Assembly: GCA_023374025.1 (NCBI GenBank)
Contig: SIJG01000002.1
Span: 3,417,626 to 3,481,625, forward strand
Direction: 5' to 3'
Source: Heterodera schachtii
Taxonomy: Eukaryota > Nematoda > Chromadorea > Rhabditida > Heteroderidae
Length of the DNA: 64,000 nucleotides
The notes below the pieces were generated by a model. The model had not been told where the DNA came from, made no database searches, and worked only from the letters and a program-made list of their open reading frames with translations. Of the stretch, positions 34,844-43,788 are shown in pieces. The number at the start of each line of letters is the position of its first letter. Position 1 is the first letter of the stretch. The position numbers and the translations under genes are program-made.

Positions 34844-37800
34844 CGTCGCTTGTGCCAACAAACGCACAAAATCGGCACGGTTCGTCTCGTTGCTGGTGGC
34901 GATTTTCACTCGATGGAAGCTCGCCCCTACGCGCATCCAATGCTCCCCGCTCGCCGGCGAGTTCGGATGGATGTGCAACGGCGTCAGCAGTTCCTCCGCT
35001 GATGGCGGGTCTATCGGTCGCGCGACGGCCCAGCGCGAGTCGCTAAACTCCCACACAATGGGATCCCTCGGCACAATGTCCTAGCAAATTATCATTTTAT
35101 TAGGCGAGGAAGCAGCAGTTTAATGGGCCAAATGAAATGGAAGAAGATTTGGCCCAACAAAGAAGCACCCGCTAACGACATCGATTAAGAGCTTTGGATA
35201 ATCAATCATTAATGAGGCCCCGGCGATCACTTCACTTCCCAACCAAATTGGCACTCCTGACTTATCCGGGGGATTTTTAAAACGATCGAAACTTGACAAA
35301 TTTAGTACCATTCGAAAGCTCTTGATGAGCAAAGTCTAAAAAACAAGGTATAAATTCGAACCGATGCCATCTGAGCACTGGGACAACTGAGTCCCAGTGA
35401 AAATGGACAATTCAGTACCAAAAAATAATAACGGGAAATAACAATAAAACAATTTTATTTCGGCGACATGAAGTTTGGGCACCGGGAAGTTTGGGCACCA
35501 GGAAGTTTGGGCACCAGAAATTTAGGCACCGGGAAGTTTGGGCACCAGAGTGAGAGATTTCAAAAAATAAAACAAAGTAAATATATAAAATGTTATATAA
35601 AATCATTAAAATATAGTAAATTTTAATAACCCTTGTGCTCAAAAATTTCTATGTTCTTTAAAATTAAAAAAACCTGGCAATCTTATTATTTAGTCAATTC
35701 TTACGGTTGTTTAAACGTAGAGTTAAACGTATACTAGTTTCTTTTTGGACTTAGACCTGAATACCGGCTTAGTTGGGCCCGAAATAACAAGAGACCCGTC
35801 TAAAACTCATAAAATTGTAAGTCTTGAACAGACCGAGCCTTGTATTTATATACATATATATGTATGGCATTGATATAGAATGAATGGTAATGAGTTCGGC
35901 AAAATAAGCATGCTTAATCGATTGAATATTCGTTAAAAACTTTCTATTCATAACTTGATTAAAATTTATTATACTTTTCAATTAGATGGATGTAATTTAT
36001 AGATAATTAAAAAATTTTTACTTTTTAAAACCTTAATTTGGTGCCCAAACTTCCCAGTGCCCAAATTTCTGGTGCCCAAACTTCCCGGTGCCCAAGCTTC
36101 CGCCCCCCTTTATTTCAATACTAGCAAAAATTTCGGGACTCAATTCACGAAACCGGGCCTAGACTCAGCCTGGACAAACTGATTACACGACAAATCACAA
36201 ATTGCAAGAATTTATTGGGCCAAGATTCTCGGAAAATGAGTAAATCCACAAATTTAAAAATTTAGTCCCCATACAACGAAAAAACAAAACTTTAAATCAA
36301 TTTGGTATTATTTTTCTGTAAATCTACTGTATGTGTATATGTAAATATATGTAGAACAGAGAACAGCACCCACCATAATCACGTAATAATTGGCCTTCTC
36401 GTCCAACCCGCTCAGCTTGACACTCATTGAGGGGAAAATTCGCCTGTGGGCGATTAGAAATTAATTAGGTAATTAATTATAATTTGCGGTGGATTTTTCG
36501 CGACGTGGTCATGGGAAAATGGACAATTATGATAAATCTGAGCATTGGAACAACAACACATCGCCGACCATCACAAAAATTAATACATAGCCTTACAAAG
36601 GAGAGGTACCCAAGTGACGGTGGGACTTCCGAATGAAACTTACAGGGTAGGTAGATTACCCCTCCTTTGTATTATAAAATTTTTTTTATTTTTGCTAAAT
36701 GAAGCTTCTGGCCGAGATATGAAGCTTTTCCTTTTTGACATATCAATATCCTTTACAAAGAATGTAAAGCCAATGTGAGCGGCGATGGCCCAGTTGGTAT
36801 GCATTTAGTTCTTTTTTTCTTCTTCTAAAGTTCAATTCCCCCACCCTGCAAATAATTATTTTTTGTTTTTTACATATCCAAAATATTTTTTTAGCCTTTT
36901 AACACTAATAATTTTGGCCTTAATATTTTTTTAATTTTGAAAAAATTGAAAAATACTCTCAAAAAACCAAAAAGTTCTCTGCTAATTTAAAAAATAATTT
37001 TATCTGAAAAAGACCAATTTTATCCTCGAACAGCTTAATTGTATTTGTTGCATACCAACTGGGCCATCGCCGCTCACATTGGCTTTACATTCTTTGTAAA
37101 GGATATTGATATGTCAAAAAGGAAAAGCTTCATATCTCGGCCAGAAGCTTCATTTAGCAAAAATAAAAAAAATTTTATAATACAAAGGAGGGGTAATCTA
37201 CCTACCCTGTAAGTTTCATTCGGAAGTCCCACCGTCACTTGGGTACCTCTCCTTTGTTAGGGGATTTTCCCAACCTTCCCCACTGCCAGGCATCCCATAA
37301 TTAACAATCAGTGGCAGGTCATCATCATTAGTGGGTTCCACAGAGCATAATTAAGGGGTCGGGAGAAAGGGCGGGAAAACTTTGGGACGAAGAGCACCAA
37401 AAAAATTTTCTGGAACAGCCTGCTAGAAGGATTCCGACCGATACCGAAAATTTCCAGTGACTCGGACCCAAAATAATGAAGAAACCCGCGGCAATCGAAT
37501 CGAACAAACGCGAGACTCTCGAGTATCATTAATTGTTTTTTTTTGCCCATTTCCTTTTTCGTTTCGCCCTGCCAACAACGCACCTTCCGCTCTTCGTGAT
37601 GATCATTTCGTTGCCAAATTTGTGAAATTCCTTCCACAACTGTTTGTCTTCCAACTCCACCTTCGGCGCATCCGTTACGCCGTCGTCCACCACAAAAATG
37701 TGAAGCGGCGGCCCGGAATTGCCAAAAGTAATGGGCGGGGGGATGGTGCCGAGGGCGCAAAAATAGAAAGGGTCGTCGGGCTGAGGAAGACGGACATAGA

Positions 37801-38522
37801 GAGACGGGGGAACACCAGCTGCTGCTGAACAGTGGGAACGGGAGATTAGGGGGGGGGGCAATTTGGAGGGGGGGGGTTAAAAACCCATCAATATGATTGG
37901 ACGAAAAATTATTTATAACTTTAGCTCAAAAGCAACCAAATTTTTAATTCTTGATATGAAGTGTTCTCTATCAGCCTACAAAATTTCAAAAAATTTCGTT
38001 AAGTTTCAAAAAACTTAGGGCCAAAGATACTCGAAAACAAAGTTTTTTAAGTTCCTCTAGCCTAAGGGATGGTAAGAGGATTTAGAGAATTTTTGGCGCT
38101 TAATGGGTGGTAATCGCTGGGAAAAATGCCTTTCTACTTTATGCCTTGGGAAGGGGGAGGCGAGGGTACGAATCAATTCGAAGAAAATTGGAAAATTGGC
38201 AATGGCGAAACGGAAGGGAGGAGGGGGCGGAAGATGAACCCGGTGCCGGAGGAGGAGAGAATGACGGCGGAGTGGCCAATTGTTGGGCGGTAAATGGGGA
38301 CGAAGTTGCGCAAGTGGGCGTTGCCGGAGGCTCACACGGCGGAACGGAGACGGAGGAAGAAGCGTGAGGAGAAGCAGGACGAACTGCTGTTGGGGACGAA
38401 GCGGTTACCAGGTCGTTCAGCAGCTTTTCACCCTCCTCCTCCTTCTCCATAAGCACGGGCTGGGCACAAACGGACGGCGAATTGTCTTCCGGCGAGAAGA
38501 AATAGGAGTTCAGTTGTCCCAT
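31986..38522 (-). CDS. T-box transcription factor
   Basis: T-box exons: 37584 to 37780 (or 37824), 36374-36443, 34868-35080, 34175-34318, 32136-32205; last exon 31986-32014 with TGA. In order they give LEDKQLWKEFHKFGNEMIIT, the SGR-RIFP junction with KLSGLDEKANYYVIM, HPNSPASGEHWMR..SFHRVKI, MQKYCPRIHIVR and FIAVTSYQN, then KIDYNPFSKGF: a complete T-box, the domain that binds TCACACCT-type DNA half-sites. Phases agree from 36443 to the stop. The 34174/32206 intron needs a GC donor (TTTG^GCAAGT), and the resulting spacing between YQN and NPF equals that of other T-boxes. The N-terminal exon (ATG 38522, MGQLNSYFF..., Pro/Ser-rich) is likely, but its donor is uncertain. The C-terminal tail after the T-box is very short. 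Introns hold four foldback/MITE insertions. Confidence 0.82.
32472..32830. mobile_element. palindromic MITE in T-box intron (CAACTCGTACTG ends)
   Basis: The ends read CAACTCGTACTGCCCCAAC and GTTGGGGCAGTACGAGTTG, and the arms continue with CTGTTTTTCGACAAAAAAATC and its complement. The interior is the palindromic family (TTTTACAGGTAGATGGAGAA, CTATCGAATGTTAC). The whole element is one long imperfect hairpin. Confidence 0.85.
32897..33415. mobile_element. palindromic MITE in T-box intron (TTATAAAAAAGCCATC ends)
   Basis: The ends TTATAAAAAAGCCATCAAAA and the reverse complement at the right, followed by GGGCGTTATAAAAAAACC-type subterminal repeats, enclose another copy of the palindromic family (TTTGCAGGCTGATAGAGGAC, AGCTATCGAATGACAAC). 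Confidence 0.85.
33480..34160. repeat. polypyrimidine minisatellite with C9-C14 runs
   Basis: About ten degenerate units of CCCTCTTCCCTTACTCTTTTT, then CCCTCTTTTTCTTTCCC, then a run of C. It lies in the large T-box intron, so the coding (-) strand is G-rich with repeated long G runs. Long open frames here are an artefact of the repeat. Confidence 0.85.
34810..34842. repeat. poly-C run of about 30 bp
   Basis: A single long C homopolymer just outside the donor of the third T-box exon (34868); on the coding strand a G run follows the exon within about 25 nt. Confidence 0.8.
35469..36100. mobile_element. foldback element in T-box intron, ends of GGGAAGTTTGGGCACC repeats
   Basis: The left end has five direct units of (C/A)(G/A)GGAAGTTTGGGCACC; the right end has four in reverse complement (GGTGCCCAAACTTCCC). 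The middle is AT-rich and non-coding. This is the same architecture as 13910-14864 and 24457-25690: tandem units forming inverted ends. Confidence 0.85.
36596..37256. mobile_element. 661-bp inverted-repeat MITE with TTA duplication (PIF/Harbinger-like)
   Basis: Arms of about 215 bp, almost perfect inverted repeats, begin CAAAGGAGAGGTACCC and end with its complement. The flanks are TTA at 36593-36595 and 37257-37259, the 3-bp target typical of PIF/Harbinger elements. It sits in the intron between the first two T-box exons. No coding capacity. Confidence 0.88.
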
Positions 38523-38776
38523 TATTGAAAAAATGTGCTGAAAACAGAGGGAAAATGGGCACTTTTGAATGGGAAAAAGGAGAGAGAGAGAGAGAGAGAG
38601 AAGGGTCAAGCTGCTGAAAAGGGATGAGGAAGTACAAGCCACGCCGAGTCGGAGGAGGAGGATATTTGCCAAATGAGGGAGGATGGAGAGGAAGGGCACT
38701 TTAGGGGAGAGTGGGCGGGGCGTTAATGAGGGATAAAGGAGAGAGGGGAGAGAAAATGCCAGAGAAAGAGGGAGGC

Positions 38777-38809
<33 letters not shown>

Positions 38810-39700
38810 GGAGAGGGAAAGACAGGGAGGGGGAGAGAGAGAAGAGAAAACGAAAACGACAAAAGACCGTCGCCGTTTGGTATACATAAGATTGGTGAGT
38901 GACTCCGTCCAGCCATTTTAAAATAAAATTTGCATATTACCCGGCAGTGCCAATCAGGGACGGGCGAAGCTCGGCTTAGCACTCGAAGCCGAATTCGAAG
39001 GCGAAGCCCAAAAACCCGAAGTTTTTCGAACCTCGAAGTTTCGCCCGTCCTTGGTGCCAATCGGCACCGCCGCATCCGATCGTTTGAAACCTTCAAAAAT
39101 TTATTCGTTAATGTTTAAAAATTCATTTTACAAAATTCAACGCTTTGAATAAATTAACAAATTTTTCTTTTATAATAAAAGAATTGTACTTTGAAATTTC
39201 AATTTTCTTCTTTGTTCTTTGGAATCGGTTTTCCCGTACTTTGAAATTGAGCTTAACCCTTTCGAGCAGCAAAATAAAACTTTTTTATTATTTGAATATT
39301 TCCCGTTGTTTTCCCATCATTCTTCTTCTAGGTCAGAATTTTGCTCATTAAAAATTGGAACATCAAATATAAATTAATGTTTTCTGACCTCCATTTGGGG
39401 TCATCATTTTGCCGAAATTATCAAATTGCTTTGGAAAAGATAAGATTAAATATCAAATTAAATTAAAAAGCAATTAGATATTAACGAATCAGCAGAATAT
39501 CTTAAATATTCATTATTATTCTAATAATTCTATCCGCAAAATATTTATTATTAATTATTTTTATTAAATATATCCCAAAAATCCATCATTTGCAGTACAG
39601 TAACATTCGACAAAATACAGTACCCAAATAATGCAGAAAAAGACTCGGTATTTGATGATAAATAAATATTTTAGTTAATCCAATTTAATCATTAAAAAAA
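38523..39700. other. divergent spacer between T-box gene and the split F-box gene
   Basis: Contains GA-rich low-complexity runs (38580-38600, 38770-38830) and, at 38956-39052, a small inverted-repeat element with AGGGACGGGCGAA and TTCGCCCGTCCTT ends and CGAAG-rich interior. Promoters of the two divergent genes should lie here; no specific motif can be singled out. Confidence 0.5.
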
Positions 39701-40076
39701 ATGTCGGACAATCCTAAAAAAGTGGAGAAGCAAATGGAAAAAGCAATGTAATTTAATTATTATTTATTTATTTTTGAGAATTTTAAATCATTTTCAGCTT
39801 CATCTGTGCCGACGTTTGGCTGTCGGTGTTCGCTTTTCTCTCCCCTCGCCAAATTGGGCTCGGAATTTCGCTGATCAGTCACCGATTTGACCGTTTGATC
39901 GATGAACAGCATTTCAAAACGCGCAAATGGTCGCTGGGATTAGTGCGAATTTGGCACAAAATTGGAGAGAATGGCACGAAGGAAATGCAAATTTACAATT
40001 CCGATGGCAAATTGGTGCCAATTGCGCAACAGCCGCCGCCCAAAAATGTTGTTGGATTCAAATGCATTCAGATCGA
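39701..40076 (+). pseudogene. F-box-like family A gene, 5' exons (gene split by the Maverick)
   Basis: Exon 1, 39701-39747, starts MSDNPKKVEKQMEKA. Exon 2, 39798-40076, gives FICADVWLSVFAFLSPRQIG, then SHRFDRLIDEQHF and ENGTKEMQI. The F-box pattern (DVWL..FAFLSPRQ..L.S.RFD) would bind SKP1. Phase after exon 2 is 2, donor GTAAGT at 40077, and it joins in frame to the exon at 59406 (GA^G, then YYDDKVIAF). The Maverick therefore lies inside the intron rather than in coding sequence. A frameshift in the third exon makes the gene look broken. Confidence 0.75.
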
Positions 40077-40322
40077 GTAAGTCCAACAATTCCGGGAGGC
40101 AGTGAGAAGGGCGACAATTTGTCTCTCCCCAAAACCCGAAAAATGACGCATTTTTAATTTAAAATGGCAAAAAAAAATTTAAAATTTTTTAGTATTCAAA
40201 AATTTTCGCCGGCGGCGCGGCGCCTATTGGCATTGCCGGTCTATCGTTTTGCCAAAAAAAAGGGTTTTCTTTGTTTTCACCGAGCAAAAAAAAAAAGATT
40301 TTGCCCGAGGGGAAGGGGCTTT
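40077..40322. other. left part of the invaded F-box gene intron
   Basis: Intron sequence before the insertion. It includes a GC-rich CGCCGGCGGCGCGGCGCC stretch at 40208-40225. Together with 58984-59405 it would have formed an intron of about 0.67 kb. Confidence 0.6.
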
Positions 40323-40328
40323 GTGAAT
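40323..40328. repeat. Maverick target-site duplication, left copy (GTGAAT)
   Basis: GTGAAT immediately before the element's first base; the identical GTGAAT follows the last base at 58978-58983. Six bp is the standard duplication length for Mavericks/Polintons. Confidence 0.93.
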
Positions 40329-41109
40329 AGTAGTTACAGGCCACAAATCCGCCGGATTACGGTAGCCTCCCATACCTATGGGAGGGGTGCACGGCCAACT
40401 GAGCGCCAGCCATGTGAGCGCCGCCGGCTGAGCGCGGGCCAACTGAGCGCCAAAATTTTTAGTACTGAAACCAAAACCTATTGCGCGACTTTTTTTTTGC
40501 AAACCCAAACCTATTGCAGGGGTGCGCGACTTTTTTGTTAAATTTTCTTTGAAAATTATTATTTTATTTTTTTATTATTTTTATTTTAAATAATAATTAT
40601 TTCAATTTTTATTCGAAAAATTCAGCCGGAGGCTAGTGGACTCGAACTTTCGCTCTGCCACCAAACCCAACACACTACCACTCGGCCATGAGACCACTTG
40701 CCAGAAAAAGGATAATTGTCATCTATATGCTGCAAAGATGATGACGTCACCACTGCGAGGGATACTGTAGTCCGGTGAAAAATTCCAATAAATGTGTCGC
40801 AGTCAAGCGGACTCGAACCTTTGCTCTGCCACCAACCCAACACACTACCACTCTGCCATGGGACCACTTGCCAGAAAAAGGATAATTGTCTACTATATGC
40901 TGCAAAGATTGTGACGTCATCACTGCAAGGGGTACTGTAGCCCGGTGAAAAATTCCAATAAAATAGCCGCAGGCAACCGGACTCGAACTTTTGGTCTGCC
41001 ACCAAACCCAACACACTACCACTCTGCCAGGAGACCACTTGCCAGAAAAAGAATAATTGACCACTATATGCTGCAAAGATGGTGACGTCATCACTGCTGA
41101 TACTGTAGT
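40329..41109 (+). repeat. Maverick left terminal inverted repeat, three ~170-bp units
   Basis: The outer 300 bp is unique sequence (AGCGCC/TGAGCGCC words, then AT-rich). Inside are three tandem units, each with a perfect TGACGTCA (40742, 40912, 41083), a tRNA-like GGACTCGAAC (B-box complement) and CGGCCAT or variant (A-box complement). It pairs with 58026-58977 on the right, which has four units. Confidence 0.92.
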
Positions 41110-41313
41110 CCTTCGAAAATTCTCGACAAATTCAAATTCAAAAAATAGCGGGAAATTCAAATTTAAAAATGGGCGGGAAATTCAAATATGGCTTGTATGT
41201 TCTAAAAATAGTAACACTTGACCTAGATTTGAGGGCGGGCCGCATATAAAAGGATGCGTCACGCACTTTCCTTCATTTTTTCATGCTTCTATATTTTTTA
41301 AATAGTATTATTA
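41110..41313. promoter_or_regulatory. left sub-terminal region with E2F-like sites
   Basis: Two GCGGGAAA words (41148-41155 and 41173-41180) match the E2F consensus TTTCCCGC on the other strand. A third lies near the right end (57898-57905) and a fourth at about 48350. A TATAAAAG box occurs at 41245. Functional use is inference. Confidence 0.35.
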
Positions 41314-41708
41314 TTGTTGTTAACCAGGGCGATAGTTCTAATTAATGAACTCTGTTTATCCTGGCAACAAAATTAATTTGCTTTTTTTAGGTCTTGAGGT
41401 TGTTTATCATACATTACTAATACCACGAGACGTTACAGGTGCCCTGTCGTCTTGTGCTTCATGGGTGGCGGTGTGCTGCTCATCAGGCCAAGATTGGTTA
41501 CATTTTGCCAATTATTCCATGTTTGCTGTTAACCAGGGCGGTAGCTCTAATTAATGAGCTCCGTTTATCCTGGCAGCAATTTCAATTCGTATTTTAGAAC
41601 CTGAGGTCTCTCAAATTACCTTGCTAAGTTACGAGACTTTTCAGGTGCCCTGTCGTCTTGTGCTTCATGGGTGGCAGTGTGCTGCTCATCAGGCCAAGAT
41701 TGGTTGAT
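41314..41708 (+). ncRNA. tandem pair of ~200-bp units with covarying hairpins
   Basis: Unit 1 hairpin spans 41314-41370 and unit 2 hairpin 41523-41579. Both have an outer stem (TTGTTG/CAACAA in unit 1, TTGCTG/CAGCAA in unit 2), a middle stem CCAGG/CCTGG, and an inner stem (AGTTC/GAACT versus AGCTC/GAGCT) around the loop TAATTAAT. The differences between units preserve pairing at three positions. Each hairpin is followed about 70 bp later by a nearly identical 65-bp block (CAGGTGCCCTGTCGTCTTGT onward: 41436-41503 and 41641-41708). No coding frame is shared. A structured RNA or DNA element is likely; its function is unknown. Confidence 0.55.
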
Positions 41709-41904
41709 ATTAATAAATCAAATTCCTTCCCAGCGCAATCCCAATCAGGATAATATAATAATTATAAAACAACCTGATGCGCATACCACCACTAGGCAGC
41801 CCCTTTTTTGGTATATACCCGCATAGGTTTATTTCGCAATGTATCCTTTGTATGTGCTCTATATACTCTATGCTTCTCTAACCTCCCCTGTCTGCATACT
41901 CTCT

Positions 41905-42460
41905 CGCCAATCGATAACAATGGCCGTCACTCTGCGTCTCTAACCTTCTGCATGTCTGTTCCTCATTGTCTCTGCGTCTCTAACCTCTCCTACATGTGTA
42001 CTATCTCGCCAATCGATAAAAATGGACGCCACTCTGTGTCTCTGCCCTTCTGCTTCTCTGCTCTACCATGTCTCTGTATCTCTAACCTCTCTTCTTTGCG
42101 CGCTTTCTTACCAATCAATAATAATGGCCGCCACTCTGCGTCTCTACCCCTTCTCTTCTCTGCCCTTCTGCGATGCTTTGTCTCTGCTTCTCTAACCTCT
42201 CTTCGCTGCGTACTCTCTCACCTAATCGATAATCCTGGCGTACGCGTCTGACAGGCCACGCCCCCTTTCCTCTAGTTCTCTGATCTAACTCTCGCTCTTT
42301 CGTGTACTTTCTCGCCTAATCGATAATGTTGGCGTACGCGTCTTATTAGGCCACGCCCCTTTTCCTCTGCTTCTCTGACCTAACTCTCTCTCTTTCGTGT
42401 ACTCTCTCGCCTAATCGATAATGTTGACGTACGCGTCTGTTTAGGCCACGCCCCCTTTTC
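41905..42460 (+). promoter_or_regulatory. repeat array upstream of polymerase gene (AATCGATAA words)
   Basis: Six degenerate units about 90-105 bp apart carry AATCGATAA (one AATCAATAA). The first three continue AATGGCCGCCACTCTGCGTC; the last three continue TGGCGTACGCGTCT and then AGGCCACGCCCC. They end about 80 bp before the polymerase ATG. The array looks like a promoter-proximal binding-site array; TATCGATA- and GC-box-like words suggest this but do not prove it. Confidence 0.45.
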
Positions 42461-42537
42461 TCTGTTTTCCTTACCCCCACAGTAATCTTACCGTCATTCG
42501 TGTTTTCAGCTACTATTTATTCCTACTGTATTGAAAC

Positions 42538-43752
42538 ATGTCGTCCGATGAGGAAATGCCTCCTGCCCTCGACGGACCTTACACGCCCGTGCGAGATGGC
42601 GATGAGCCCTTTGAGGATGCGCCGCCCCTTGTGGAAGTGATTAACCAATTGCCGAAACAACTGTGAAAATTGTTTTACTCTATCATTTATCAATGATTTG
42701 CAGATTCTTGAGGAAACTGATGCAAAGAATGAACCAAAAATTAAAGGCCAACTGGATCCTGAACAATTTAATGGAGAACATTACATTTGCTTGGATGCCG
42801 CACACGCGGAAAGTGGGCGTTTCCGAGGTAGTTTCCTTTATTTTAAGTGCTTTTACTTCTGCGTTTTAAGCGTACCGTTTTCTTGGCCGTTTTGTGTTGG
42901 ATTATATTTGGAATTCGGACTACCCTGAGAATGTGTTGAAGAGCATCTTCTTGATGTGCTTAACTTACGCTATGCGCGGTGCTGAAGCAATGAACATCGC
43001 AGCCAACCACTTCATCTTCTTGTTGACAGCACGACATCTTGACTACGAGATAGCCGTTCACTTTAAAAACGTCAAGAAAATCGAGAACTCAATGGCGGAA
43101 ACGATCCTCACGCGATTTGAAATCGTCGACCAGAGCAACAAGTCAAAGGAACGTCCGTCAATTTGCGAAGAATCCTTCGTCATCGATGTCACAGCCATCG
43201 AAAGTGGAAAATTCAGAAAGAAATTGGCTGGAAAAGGAAGGAGCAACAACTTTGAAGTTCCATACAACATCAGCGATGGAGCAACATACAACATGGCAAA
43301 CAACGACAATTTTTGTCTTTTCCGAGCGTTTGAGTGGCTTCGCATGAAGCATGTGTTGCAACACCAGCGTTTCTCCGAGTACAAACGAGACGATAGGCGA
43401 CAATTGAAGGCTATTACGGACTTATGTCAGGCTTGTGGAATCAATATGAGCCTGCCTTTCTACTCCATTGAGGAATATGGGGATAGAATTCAGGTAATTC
43501 CTATTACACGATCAAAACGATTGTTACCTTTAGACATATTATGACCAACACCATCCGGGCATGTTTCGTCTTTTTTGCTTCGGAACCTTTGGCAGAATGA
43601 AGCCACTGTGGAAGTCAGAAGTCGCAGTGTACAAACAGGAGCTTTGTGTGCTTTTCAATGAAGGGGATGATGGACAACCAGGCCACTACGACCCAATCAT
43701 ATCAATTGGGAAGGTTTTTGGCGTGAGAAATTATTGTTTCGGGGTAAAAATA

Positions 43753-43788
<36 letters not shown>

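Noticed and set aside
40622..41160. Repetitive open frames on - in the left terminal repeat (mirror at 58293-58685 on +)
   Set aside because: They arise from tandem ~170-bp repeat units and have no protein-like conservation apart from the DNA repeat.
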